Shown: positions 26,503-34,826, numbered from the stretch's first letter. The stretch is 64,000 nt of DNA from JBBQNR01 sp963774075 (GCA_963774075.1 CAVZDP010000009.1:62001-126000); one strand, 5' to 3'. Numbers and translations are program-made. The notes: a model not told the origin generated them from the sequence alone.

Positions 26503-26506
26503 TCGC

Positions 26507-27448
26507 ATGAGAGCACCAGCACGGCTGCTGCGCGCGCGCGACCACATGCTGAACCTCGGCCGCCGGCCGCTCGTGATGGGGATCCTGAACGCGACCCCCG
26601 ACTCGTTCTCCGACGGCGGCGCGTACGCGGACACCGAGGCGAGGATCGAGCGCGGGCACGAGCTGCTCGCGGCCGGAGCTGACCTGATCGACGTCGGCGG
26701 CGAGTCCGGCGTCACGGTCGGGCGCCCGGTCGCCGTCTCGGAGGAGGTCGAGCGCGTCGTCCCGCTCGTGGAGGCGCTGGCCGGCGAGGGTGGGGCGCTG
26801 GTGTCCGTGGACACGTACAAGCCGGAGGTCGCGCGCGCCGCGATCGCAGCGGGCGCGGCGATGGTGAACGACCCGAGCGGCCTCTCCGACGCCGGCATCG
26901 CGGAGGTGTGCGCCGAGACGGGCGCGGCCCTGGTGCTGACCCACACGCGCGCGAGGCCGAAGCAGAAGCTTGCGGACCCACGCTACGCGGACGTGGTCGA
27001 GGACGTCAGGCGCTTCCTCGCCGCCCGCATCGAGAAGGCGACCTCGCTCGGCGTCGCTCCGGAGCAGATCATGCTCTGCGCCGGGCCGGACCTCGGCAAG
27101 CAGCCCGCGCAGACGATCGAGCTGATGCGCCGCCTCGACGGCCTGCACGAGCTCGGCCGGCCCCTGCTGCTCTCGGTCTCGCGCAAGGACTTCGTCGGAG
27201 CGCTGCTGGAGCGCCCGCCAAGCGAGCGGCTCGCCGGGACGCTCGCCGCCGTCGCCTACGTCGTCTCGAAGGGGGCGCACGTGCTGCGGCTGCACGACGT
27301 GGCGGAGGCGGTGGATTTCCTGACGGTGACCGCCGCGCTCGAGGGTGAGGTCGAGGTGCCGGCCGAGCTGAGGCTGGCCGACGGGTTGCGGCGCCAGCCG
27401 GGGCGCACGCCGCCTCTTGCCGCGAGCGCGCGGAGGGGCGGCGCTTGA
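26507..27448 (+). CDS. Dihydropteroate synthase-like protein with altered pterin/sulfa loop
   Basis: 313 aa. DHPS condenses a pterin pyrophosphate with p-aminobenzoate in folate synthesis. GILNATPDSFSDGG (25-38), SVSRKDF (223-229) and the C-terminal RLHDV (261-265) are canonical. The loop that normally reads GESTRPG is GESGVTVGRPV (65-75), the usual DPGIGFGK is AGPDLGKQ (192-199), and NDPSG replaces the typical ND(V/I)SG. It could be a genuine but divergent FolP, a FolP2-like paralog without DHPS activity, or an enzyme for a related pterin. Its stop overlaps the TTG start of the next gene. No other folate genes are nearby. An internal ATG at 26546 is an alternative start. Confidence 0.78.
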   Translation: MRAPARLLRARDHMLNLGRRPLVMGILNATPDSFSDGGAYADTEARIERGHELLAAGADLIDVGGESGVTVGRPVAVSEEVERVVPLVEALAGEGGALVSVDTYKPEVARAAIAAGAAMVNDPSGLSDAGIAEVCAETGAALVLTHTRARPKQKLADPRYADVVEDVRRFLAARIEKATSLGVAPEQIMLCAGPDLGKQPAQTIELMRRLDGLHELGRPLLLSVSRKDFVGALLERPPSERLAGTLAAVAYVVSKGAHVLRLHDVAEAVDFLTVTAALEGEVEVPAELRLADGLRRQPGRTPPLAASARRGGA

Positions 27449-28248
27449 GCGACCCCAGCTTCCAGATCGCGCACATCTCGGACCTGCACTGCGGCTCGCC
27501 GCACTTCCAGCCCGAGTTGCTCGAGCGCACGATCGAGGAGATCAACGAGCTGGCGCCTGACGTCACGGTCGTGAGCGGAGACCTCACGACCGACGGCTTC
27601 CGCGCGGAGTACGAGCTTGCGCGGCAGTACCTGGAGCGCATCGAGTGCGACGAAAAGATCGTCGTGCCGGGCAACCACGACTCGCGCAACGTCGGCTACG
27701 TGCACTTCGAGGACATGTTCGGCTCGCGCACGTCGATCCTGCACAAGAACGGCGTATCGATCGTCGCGCTCGACTCCTCCGAGCCAGACCTCAACCACGG
27801 CCAGATCGGGCGCAACCGCTACCCCTATATAGAGGAGGCCTTCGCTCACCCGGCCAATCTGCGCGTCTTCGTCATCCACCACCACCTGCTGCCGGTGCCG
27901 GGCACGGGGCGCGAGCGCAACATCGTCTACGACGCGGGCGACCTGCTCGAGGTGCTGCTGCGCAGCGGCGTGCACCTCGTGCTCTGCGGGCACAAGCACG
28001 TGCCGTACGCGTGGAAGCTCGAGGACATGTACGTCGTCTCGGCCGGGACGGTGTCGTCGCTTCGCCTCCGCGGTCGTACGCGCCCGTGTTACAACCTGAT
28101 CGAGATCGCCGACAAGGTTTGCGTGCTGCGCAAGTACCCGTTCGACGTGCGGGAGATGATCCTCGAGTTCTCTCCCGGCACCGGCGAGTACCGCAAGGCC
28201 GAGGAGTACGAGGCGACCGCCGAGACATTCCGGGAGGGAGTGGGCTGA
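27445..28248 (+). CDS. Calcineurin-like metallophosphoesterase
   Basis: 267 aa, two-metal phosphoesterase. All family motifs are present: DLHCG (Asp and His), GDLTTDG, GNHDSRN, VIHHHLL and CGHKH. Best fits are cyclic-nucleotide phosphodiesterase-like (CpdA) or other class III phosphodiesterases. The TTG start overlaps the stop of the upstream gene (TTGA), indicating coupling. Being in the cDPG-gene run raises the possibility of a phosphoester substrate connected with cyclic 2,3-diphosphoglycerate, which is an inference only. Confidence 0.84.
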   Translation: MSDPSFQIAHISDLHCGSPHFQPELLERTIEEINELAPDVTVVSGDLTTDGFRAEYELARQYLERIECDEKIVVPGNHDSRNVGYVHFEDMFGSRTSILHKNGVSIVALDSSEPDLNHGQIGRNRYPYIEEAFAHPANLRVFVIHHHLLPVPGTGRERNIVYDAGDLLEVLLRSGVHLVLCGHKHVPYAWKLEDMYVVSAGTVSSLRLRGRTRPCYNLIEIADKVCVLRKYPFDVREMILEFSPGTGEYRKAEEYEATAETFREGVG

Positions 28249-28271
28249 GGCTTGGTCGCCGGCCCTGTTCC

Positions 28272-29639
28272 GTGAGGGTCATCGCGCTGATAGACGGCGA
28301 GCATCACCCGGAAGTGGCGCGCGACGCTCTCGATCGCGTCGCCGCCGAGCACGACCTGGCCGCGGTGCTGTTCGTGGGCGGCGAGGAGAAGGTGGGGCGA
28401 GCAGTGCTCGACGACCCCCGCGAGTACTACGGGCGTGACGTCGAGTTGGCGCCGGGGGGAGCGCTCGAGGGCCTCCGTGCGCTCGCCGGGCGCACGGACC
28501 CGGAGGCGGTGCTCGACCTCTCGGGAGAGCCCGTTCTCGGCGGCGACGAGCGCTTCGCGCTCGCATCCGTGGCGCTCCACCTCGGGCTCGCCTACGAGAC
28601 GGCCGGTTTCACGGCCACGCCCCCTCGACGCGAGCGGCTCGACTTCGACGGCCCGGTGCTGGCGGTGACCGGTACCGGCAAGAGGACCGGCAAGACGGCG
28701 GTGGCGGGCCACTTCGGCTCGCTTCTGCGCGGGCGCGGCACGGACGCTGTGATCGTCTCGATGGGGAGGGGCGGGCCGTCACGGCCGCAGCTAGTGCGCG
28801 CGGCGGAGCGGCCCGGCCTGGAGCGCCTGCTCGAGATCGCGCGCGCAGGCGGTCACGCCGCCTCCGACTACCTCGAGGACGCCGTTCTCGCCGGCGTCGC
28901 CTGCGTCGGCTGCCGGCGCTGCGGCGAAGGTCTCGCGGGCGAGGTCTACGACTCCAACGTTCTCGAAGGCGCCCGCCTCGCCGCGTCGCTGTCGCCCGAC
29001 GCGATCCTGCTCGAGGGCAGCGGGGCGGCGCTGCCGCCGGTCGCGGCGCAGCGTACGGTCTGCGTGACGAGCGCCGCGCGCGCTCGCTCGCAGGCGCTCG
29101 CCTACCTCGGGCCCTACCGGTTGCTTTGCGCCGACCTGGTCGTGGTCGTCGGCGCCGAGGCTCTGCCGGCGGCCGAGCTCGAAGAGCTCAAGCGCGACCT
29201 CGCGCGCTGGTGCGACCCGAACGCGATCGTCGCCTGCTCGCTCGACCCCGAACCTGCCGGCAGGCTGCCGCGGGGCGCCCGCGCCGCCGTCTTCACGACG
29301 GCCCATCCCGAGCAGGAGGCCGAGCTGCGCGCGCGGCTCGAGAACAAGGGCGTCGACGTGTGCCTCTTCTCGTTCAACCTCGCGCGGCGGGCCGATCTGG
29401 AGCGCGACCTCGCAAGCGCGGCCGAGCGCGGCTGCGACGTCTTTCTCACGGAGCTGAAGGCCGCAGCGATCGAGGTCGTCGCCGAGGAGGCCGCACGGCG
29501 AGAGGTACCCCTCGAGTTTCTGGCCTACCGGCCGGTGTCCCTCGACGGCGAGCCCGACCTCGACTCGGAGCTGGAGACGTTGTTCGTCGAGGCCGAGGCG
29601 CAGGCGCGCTCCACGACGCCCGCGGTGGAGAGCAAGTGA
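28272..29639 (+). CDS. cpgS: Cyclic 2,3-diphosphoglycerate synthetase
   Basis: 455 aa. In methanogens this ATP-dependent enzyme cyclises 2,3-diphosphoglycerate to the thermo/osmo-protectant cDPG. The N-terminal MRVIALIDGEHHPEVARDAL is the characteristic opening. A P-loop-like GTGKRTGKT sits at 134-142, and VGCRRCGEGLAGEVYDSN and ILLEGSGAALPPVA follow as in the archaeal family. The GTG at 28272 is chosen to begin exactly at the conserved MRVIALIDGE. The adjacent downstream gene, overlapping by GTGA, is the kinase that makes its substrate, which supports the call. Confidence 0.85.
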   Translation: MRVIALIDGEHHPEVARDALDRVAAEHDLAAVLFVGGEEKVGRAVLDDPREYYGRDVELAPGGALEGLRALAGRTDPEAVLDLSGEPVLGGDERFALASVALHLGLAYETAGFTATPPRRERLDFDGPVLAVTGTGKRTGKTAVAGHFGSLLRGRGTDAVIVSMGRGGPSRPQLVRAAERPGLERLLEIARAGGHAASDYLEDAVLAGVACVGCRRCGEGLAGEVYDSNVLEGARLAASLSPDAILLEGSGAALPPVAAQRTVCVTSAARARSQALAYLGPYRLLCADLVVVVGAEALPAAELEELKRDLARWCDPNAIVACSLDPEPAGRLPRGARAAVFTTAHPEQEAELRARLENKGVDVCLFSFNLARRADLERDLASAAERGCDVFLTELKAAAIEVVAEEAARREVPLEFLAYRPVSLDGEPDLDSELETLFVEAEAQARSTTPAVESK

Positions 29640-30547
29640 GCGCGCCGGGGGAGAGCCCGCCCGTGATCGTGCTGTTGAGCGAGTACGGACTGCCCTACTC
29701 GAAGGGCCTGATGGCTCAGACGATCATGGCGACGGGACTGTCGCCGGAGCGCTCGTTCGCCCTCGCCGCGCAGATCGAGCAGCGGCTCGCCGATCGGGTC
29801 GAGTCGGAGGTGGGCGTCGACGAGCTGCGCGCGCTCGCCGAGGAGGTACTGCGCACGGAGGAGGGAAACGCGGTCACCGCCCGCTTCCGGCAATGGTGGC
29901 GGCTCGGCAGCCTCGACCGTCCGCTCGTGATCCTGATCGGAGGTGTGACGGGCGTCGGGAAGTCCACGCTCGCGACCCAGCTCGCGGGGCGGCTCGGCAT
30001 CACCCGCGTCGTGGCCACCGACCAGGTCCGACAGGTGGTGCGCGCCTTCTTCTCGCACGATTTCATGCCGGCCGTCCACCATTCCTCCTTCGACGTCGCC
30101 CACGCCCTGCCGGCCATGGGGTCGGGTCGGGCGGCCACCGTGGAGGGTTTCCTGCGCCAGGTCGAGGCGATCGCCCCCGGCATCGACGCCCTGGTGGAGC
30201 GCGCCGTGTCCGAGCGGGGACGGATCGTGATCGAGGGAGTTCACCTGCTCCCGGAAGTGCCGAGCGCGGCGCTCTGCGAGCAGGCGGTGACCGTCCGGGC
30301 CCTGCTGGCCGTGACCGACGAGCAGCTTCACCGCTCACACTTCCACATGCGGGGGCTCCAGTCCCCGCGCCCGCCGGAGCGCTACCTGGAGGCATTCGAC
30401 CGCATCCGCACCCTCCAGGACCACCTGATCGAGCGGTCGCGCGAGGCCGGTATCCCCATCATCGACGAGGACCGCTGGGAGCTCGCCCTGAAGAAGATCA
30501 CCGAGCTGGTCCTGGACGCCGTCGGCAGCGACCCCGGACGTGGGTAA
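29636..30547 (+). CDS. 2-phosphoglycerate kinase
   Basis: 303 aa. It phosphorylates 2-phosphoglycerate to 2,3-diphosphoglycerate, the step before cDPG synthetase. Residues 8-85 resemble an ATP-cone domain (VIVLLSEYGLPYSKGLMAQTI), as in methanogen 2-PGK. The kinase domain has P-loop GGVTGVGKST at 102-111, ATDQVRQVVR and a Walker-B-like IVIEGVHLLP. GTG start overlapping the cpgS stop. Together the two enzymes make a complete cDPG pathway from a glycolytic intermediate. Confidence 0.85.
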   Translation: MSAPGESPPVIVLLSEYGLPYSKGLMAQTIMATGLSPERSFALAAQIEQRLADRVESEVGVDELRALAEEVLRTEEGNAVTARFRQWWRLGSLDRPLVILIGGVTGVGKSTLATQLAGRLGITRVVATDQVRQVVRAFFSHDFMPAVHHSSFDVAHALPAMGSGRAATVEGFLRQVEAIAPGIDALVERAVSERGRIVIEGVHLLPEVPSAALCEQAVTVRALLAVTDEQLHRSHFHMRGLQSPRPPERYLEAFDRIRTLQDHLIERSREAGIPIIDEDRWELALKKITELVLDAVGSDPGRG

Positions 30548-30559
30548 GCTTTGCGGCCG

Positions 30560-31252
30560 ATGAGGTTCTTCATCGACACGGGGTCCGTCGCAGAGGTAGA
30601 GGAGATCGCGGCCTGGGGCATTCTCTCCGGCGCCACGACCAACCCGACGCTGCTCGCCAAGGAAGAGGGCGAGCCCGGCGAGATCATCCGCCGAATCTGT
30701 GAGCTGGTCCAGGGACCGGTGAGCGCCGAGGTCGTCTCGGACGACTCGGACGCGATGATCGCGGAGGGTCGCGTGCTCGACGCCCTGCACGAGCACACGA
30801 TCGTGAAGGTGCCCTTCTCGAGCGAGGGACTGCGGGCCACGCGCGCCCTGGCCGACGATGGGATCGCGGTCAACATGACGCTGGTGTTCTCGGCCAACCA
30901 GGCGCTCCTGTCTGCGCAGGCGGGCGCCGCGTACGTCTCCTGTTTCATGGGCCGGCTCGACGACATCTCGATCGACTCGGCGGCCGTGCTGGCAGAGATA
31001 GTCGAGGCGCTGCGGCCGGGCGGCACGACATCGCAAGTGCTCGCGGCCTCGATCCGTAACCCCCAGCACGTCGTCACGGCCGCGCAGCTCGGGTGCGAGG
31101 TCTCGACCGTGCCGGCGAAGGTCTTCCGCCAAATGCTCCAGCATCCACTCACCGAAAAGGGACGCGAGCTCTTCAAGCAGGACTGGCAGTCGCGGCCCGA
31201 ATTCGTCGAATGGCTCAAGGGGCTCGTGTCGAGACAGCCGGCTTCCACCTAG
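30560..31252 (+). CDS. Transaldolase-family protein (fructose-6-phosphate aldolase/transaldolase-like)
   Basis: 230 aa. A small TIM-barrel class I aldolase. MRFFIDTGSVAEVEEI, GATTNPTLLAKE, the Schiff-base Lys in TIVKVPF and the AGAAYVSCFMGRLDD segment match the short transaldolase/FSA subfamily. It catalyses aldol cleavage or transfer of C3 dihydroxyacetone units in sugar phosphate metabolism. It starts at ATG 13 bases after the 2-phosphoglycerate kinase and is likely in the same operon. Transaldolase versus F6P-aldolase activity cannot be told apart here. Confidence 0.87.
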   Translation: MRFFIDTGSVAEVEEIAAWGILSGATTNPTLLAKEEGEPGEIIRRICELVQGPVSAEVVSDDSDAMIAEGRVLDALHEHTIVKVPFSSEGLRATRALADDGIAVNMTLVFSANQALLSAQAGAAYVSCFMGRLDDISIDSAAVLAEIVEALRPGGTTSQVLAASIRNPQHVVTAAQLGCEVSTVPAKVFRQMLQHPLTEKGRELFKQDWQSRPEFVEWLKGLVSRQPAST

Positions 31253-31280
31253 CGAAGCCTTCAGGACGAGGTCGAGAAAC

Positions 31281-32915
31281 GTGCACGCCTCCGGACCCGA
31301 TCGCGTTGAGTTGGAGCGCGCCAGCCTCGCCGACCTGCATACGCTCGCGGCCGAGCGCGACCTCCCCCGCTTCAGGGCGATGCGGCGCGAGCAGCTGATC
31401 GACGCGCTGGCGGGCGACGGCGGGGCGGCGGTCGAGATCGACGAGCTCGAAGGGCTGGAGGAACCCGCGCGCCCGGGCATGACCGGCGGCCCTCCGGGTG
31501 GACAGCTCGGCGAGGAACTGCACACCGACCCCGACGACCAGGACGTGATCGAGAGCGAGCCTCGCGATTGGCGCGAGGCGGCGGTGCGCGAGCCAATCGA
31601 ACGCGAGCCGTCCGAGCCTCGGCGCCGCGGCCGGTCGCGAGGCGGTCGGTCGCGAGGAGACGCCGCGTCCAAGCGCGGAGCCCGCACACGGGCAGGCCGC
31701 GACGAGTCCAAGCGCGACGAGCGCGAAGTCGAGGATCGGGAAGTCGAGGATCGCGACGAGCGCGAAGTTGAAGAGCGGGACGAGCGTGAGCGCGAACCCA
31801 TGCAGTCGCGCGCCGGGATACTGGACCTGGTGCCCGACGGCTTCGGTTTCCTGCGCATCGAGGGCTTCGGGCGCTCGGGCGACGACGTCTTCGTCTCGCG
31901 CTCGCAGGTGCGTTCGCTCGGACTGCGTCAGGGCGACGAGGTCGGCGGCCCTCTGCAACCGCTACGCCGCTCCGAGCGACACGCGTCGTTGGCTGAGGCC
32001 GAGACGGTCAACGGCCGGCCGGCATCCGAGTTGGGCGACCGACCGTCTTTCGACTCGCTGACACCGGTGTTCCCATCCGAGCGCCTGCCGCTCGCTCTCT
32101 CCGCCGGCGACGTGGGACTGCGGATGCTCGACCTGATCGCTCCGCTGTTGAAGGGGCAGCGCTATCTCATCGCCTCGGCACCACGCTGCGGCGCGACGAC
32201 GCTCCTGCACGACGTGGTCCGGTCGGCGCTAGCGGGTGGCTTGACGCCGATGGTCGTCCTCGTCGATGCAAGGCCCGAGGAGGTCACGGACTGGGCCCGC
32301 GCGACGGATGCTCCCGTGCACGCCACGTCTTCCGATCGCTCGGCCGAGGCGCAGGTGCAGTTCGTGGCGCTCGCGCTCGAGCGCGTGAAGCGGCTCGCTG
32401 AAGAGGGGCAGGACGTATTGCTGGTGATCGACTCCATCAGCCGCCTGGCTCGAGCGCACTCGCTCTCTCGGCCTCGCGGCCGAAGGGGGAGGGACGGCGA
32501 CGTCGCGGAGGCCGACGGCGCGAGCACGGCGGTCCAGGCTGCGAAGAAGCTCTTCTCAGCGGCGCGCGCCATGGAGGAGGGTGGCTCGCTGACGATCGTG
32601 GCGAGCGCGAGGGTGGAGTCCGGCTCCACGCTCGAAGCGCTACTCCACGAGGCGCTCGCGGACGTCGCCAGCGCCGAGCTCCGGCTCGGCGAGGAAATCG
32701 CCCGCAAGAGCCTCTTTCCCGCGATCGACGCGCGTCGCTCGTTCATCCGCCTCGAGGGCGGCACGGCGGCGAACGTCCTCGCCGAGCGCCAGCGCCGGCT
32801 CGGCCAGTCGCTCGAGCCGCTGCGCCCGGCGGAGGCGTGGCAGCACCTCGCCGGCCGTATCCGAGACACCGGCTCGAACGAGCAGGTGCTCGATGCGGCC
32901 TGGGGCGCCATATAG
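31281..32915 (+). CDS. Rho-like protein with inactivated ATPase motifs
   Basis: 544 aa. A Rho N-terminal helical domain (about 8-45), an extremely charged Arg/Glu/Asp stretch (95-175), the Rho cold-shock RNA-binding domain (176-245: GILDLVPDGFGFLR, DDVFVSRSQVRSLGLRQGD) and a RecA-like core (about 265-544). The P-loop reads APRCGATT (300-307), with Ala305 where the catalytic Lys belongs. DARPEEV (329-335) has Ala in place of the catalytic Glu. The usual KGTGNMEL RNA-contact loop is replaced by ADVASAEL. Walker B (VLLVIDSISRLARAH) survives. This is probably not an active termination helicase; it may be a regulatory paralog. It follows the transaldolase gene closely. Confidence 0.86.
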   Translation: MHASGPDRVELERASLADLHTLAAERDLPRFRAMRREQLIDALAGDGGAAVEIDELEGLEEPARPGMTGGPPGGQLGEELHTDPDDQDVIESEPRDWREAAVREPIEREPSEPRRRGRSRGGRSRGDAASKRGARTRAGRDESKRDEREVEDREVEDRDEREVEERDEREREPMQSRAGILDLVPDGFGFLRIEGFGRSGDDVFVSRSQVRSLGLRQGDEVGGPLQPLRRSERHASLAEAETVNGRPASELGDRPSFDSLTPVFPSERLPLALSAGDVGLRMLDLIAPLLKGQRYLIASAPRCGATTLLHDVVRSALAGGLTPMVVLVDARPEEVTDWARATDAPVHATSSDRSAEAQVQFVALALERVKRLAEEGQDVLLVIDSISRLARAHSLSRPRGRRGRDGDVAEADGASTAVQAAKKLFSAARAMEEGGSLTIVASARVESGSTLEALLHEALADVASAELRLGEEIARKSLFPAIDARRSFIRLEGGTAANVLAERQRRLGQSLEPLRPAEAWQHLAGRIRDTGSNEQVLDAAWGAI

Positions 32916-32920
32916 GAAGG

Positions 32921-32978
32921 GCGGCCGCCTCAAGGCGGACGCTCTGGACTTTAGGTGTCCGGCGAAGCCGGCTAGATA
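32921..32978 (+). ncRNA. Dispersed structured element, copy 1 (downstream of Rho-like gene)
   Basis: A hairpin CCGCC-TCAA-GGCGG (32925-32938) is followed by a 34-nt core (32945-32978) that begins TGGACTTTAGGTGTCC and ends CTAGATA. The core can form GGAC/GTCC and CCGGC-GAA-GCCGG stems. The second copy at 48.4 kb (opposite strand) matches 32 of 34 core bases, and the two changes swap C-G for G-C in the same stem. It lies between the Rho-like stop and the convergent gene at 33012. It could be a terminator-like RNA, a REP-type repeat or a small structured RNA; no T-tract follows. Confidence 0.55.
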
Positions 32979-33011
32979 TTCTGCCGTGAGCCGCCGCTCA
33001 GGACGAAACGG

Positions 33012-33482
33012 CTAGCGCCGGTAGGCGGTCGGCTCCCAGGACGGCTCGGGGGCGAGCTCGATCAACTCGGAGTCCCGATCGCGCTGAAGGTAGCCGAAGC
33101 TCTGCGTGTCCTCGCGGAAGACGATGTCGAGCTCACCCTCCTTGACGCGCTGGTCCAGCCACGCGCTACGGAAGACGAGCCTGCGCAGCCAGTGCACAAG
33201 CGATCGGTCGGCCGGCCCGACGAGCTCCTGCCACCGGCTGTTGACGTGATCGCCGAGCGGAGACAGCGGCTCGCGGATCTCACCGTTGACGGCGAGGTTG
33301 ACGAGGTCGTCCATCTCGTCCTCGCTGAGCCCGGGCTGCACGAACCCCAGCTTTACCCCGGCCTGCTCCACTCGCTGGCGGAAGTCGTGCTCGTTGAACA
33401 TGAACCGGAGGTCGCCGTACTCGAGGACGTAGTCGTCCCCTGATTCGTAGTTTCCCCGTCGCTTTGTGTCGTGCCCTGACAT
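33012..33482 (-). CDS. Hypothetical protein
   Basis: 156 aa, family not recognised. It is acidic and soluble with no signal peptide or membrane segment. The start ATG has an AGGGA ribosome-binding site. Coherent secondary structure (DFRQRVEQAGVKLGF, DEMDDLVNLAVNGEI, WLRRLVFRSAWLDQRV) suggests a folded alpha/beta protein. It converges with the Rho-like gene and is divergent from the SDR gene. Confidence 0.6.
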   Translation of the reverse strand: MSGHDTKRRGNYESGDDYVLEYGDLRFMFNEHDFRQRVEQAGVKLGFVQPGLSEDEMDDLVNLAVNGEIREPLSPLGDHVNSRWQELVGPADRSLVHWLRRLVFRSAWLDQRVKEGELDIVFREDTQSFGYLQRDRDSELIELAPEPSWEPTAYRR

Positions 33483-33602
33483 AAGTCCCTGCCGTGCCTC
33501 GCTCCCTGGAAGGTCTAGTCGGCTACGCCGAATACCTGAAGCTATCTTTTCGGCACGAAGGCGTCTTCATGTTACGACCAAGTCCTTTGGCTAGGAGGAA
33601 CG

Positions 33603-34355
33603 ATGACAGGAGTTTTGCAGGGGAAGGTGGCCGTGGTGACCGGAGCATCCTCCGGGATCGGGGCGGCGACGGCGCGCCGGCTCGCGCAGGAGGGGGCGGC
33701 GGTCGCGATCGCGGCGCGCCGGGAGGACCGCCTGGCCGAGCTCGCCGATGAGATCGGCAAGGCCGGGGGGAAGGCGCTGCCGGTGAGCGCTGACGTCACC
33801 AACGAGGACGAGGCGACAGGGCTGATCGAGCAGGCCAACTCCGAGCTGGGGCGGCTCGACATCCTCGTCAACAACGCGGGCGTCATGCTGCTCGGCCCGA
33901 TCCAGACCGCGGACACGTCAGAGTGGCGGCGGATGGTGGACGTCAATCTGATGGGGCTCTTCTACTGCACGTATGCCGCGCTGCCGATCATGCGCGACCA
34001 GGGCGGCGGCCACATCGTCAACGTCTCCTCGGTCGCCGGCCGCACTGCCAGCATGGGCGTCGGCGTCTACAACGCGACCAAGTGGGGGGTGGGGGCGTTC
34101 TCGGAGTCGCTGCGCCAGGAGGCTCTGAACGTGAACGTGCGTGTGACGATCATCGAGCCGGGCATGGTCGCGACCGAGCTCGCGGACCACACGACGGACG
34201 CGTTCGCCAAGCAGGCGATCGAGGACATGCGCGAGAAGACGAAGGCGCCGCTCCAGGCTGAGGACATCGCGGAGTCCATTCACTACGCGGTCTCCCAGCC
34301 GCAGCACGTGAGCGTGAACGAGATCCTGATACGCCCGACTGAGCAACCGCGTTGA
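33603..34355 (+). CDS. Short-chain dehydrogenase/reductase (SDR, classical)
   Basis: 250 aa classical SDR. Cofactor motif TGASSGIG at 13-20, NNAG at 90-93, and catalytic Ser142-143, Tyr156 and Lys160 (YNATK). ARRED after beta-2 suggests NADP(H) preference. It is similar to the YdfG-like group of broad-substrate oxidoreductases; the substrate is unknown. A strong TAGGAGGAACG ribosome-binding site precedes the ATG. Confidence 0.9.
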   Translation: MTGVLQGKVAVVTGASSGIGAATARRLAQEGAAVAIAARREDRLAELADEIGKAGGKALPVSADVTNEDEATGLIEQANSELGRLDILVNNAGVMLLGPIQTADTSEWRRMVDVNLMGLFYCTYAALPIMRDQGGGHIVNVSSVAGRTASMGVGVYNATKWGVGAFSESLRQEALNVNVRVTIIEPGMVATELADHTTDAFAKQAIEDMREKTKAPLQAEDIAESIHYAVSQPQHVSVNEILIRPTEQPR

Positions 34356-34394
34356 CCGCCGCATAAGAGAGCGGCGCCGCGCCCTTTCAGGGAC

Positions 34395-34826
34395 ATGCGG
34401 CGGTTCGCCGGCTGTTCGTGCATCGCGCTTCGCTGCCCCTCCGGCGCCGTTCTCTACGCAGCCGTGGCGACGCGCTACGGCCTGCGGCTGGCCGGACTCG
34501 CGGGACTCTCGTCGCTGCCGGCCGATCGGGCGCTGCTGATACCTCGCTGCCGATCGGTCCACACCATCGGCATGCGCTTCGCGCTCGACGTCGCGTTCGT
34601 GGGTTGGTCGCGAAGAGGCGCGACCGCTGAGGTGCTCGCTCTGCACGAGGGAGTGCACCCGCTACGTCTGGCGCGCTCGCCACATGACGCTCCCTCGCAG
34701 GCAGCGCTCGAGATGCGAGCGGGCACCGCCGCGCACACGGGGCTGCGTGCGGGCGCTCACATCGAGCGAGCGGGCTACTCGGGATCCCTGCGCTCTTCGC
34801 CCGGCCAAACGCCCGTCAGCCGGTAG
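34395..34826 (+). CDS. DUF192 family protein
   Basis: 143 aa. The central RCRSVHTIGMRFALDVAFV motif and the surrounding beta-strand pattern (ALEMRAGTAAHTGLRAGAHI) are diagnostic of DUF192, a small family of unknown function, often exported; here no signal peptide is apparent. Its 3' end overlaps the convergent DUF4235 gene by about 50 bases. It may be co-transcribed with the upstream SDR (39 bases away). Confidence 0.75.
   Translation: MRRFAGCSCIALRCPSGAVLYAAVATRYGLRLAGLAGLSSLPADRALLIPRCRSVHTIGMRFALDVAFVGWSRRGATAEVLALHEGVHPLRLARSPHDAPSQAALEMRAGTAAHTGLRAGAHIERAGYSGSLRSSPGQTPVSR

Noticed and set aside
28240..28272. A start of cDPG synthetase far upstream at 27645
   Set aside because: That extension overlaps the metallophosphoesterase in another frame and has shadow composition.
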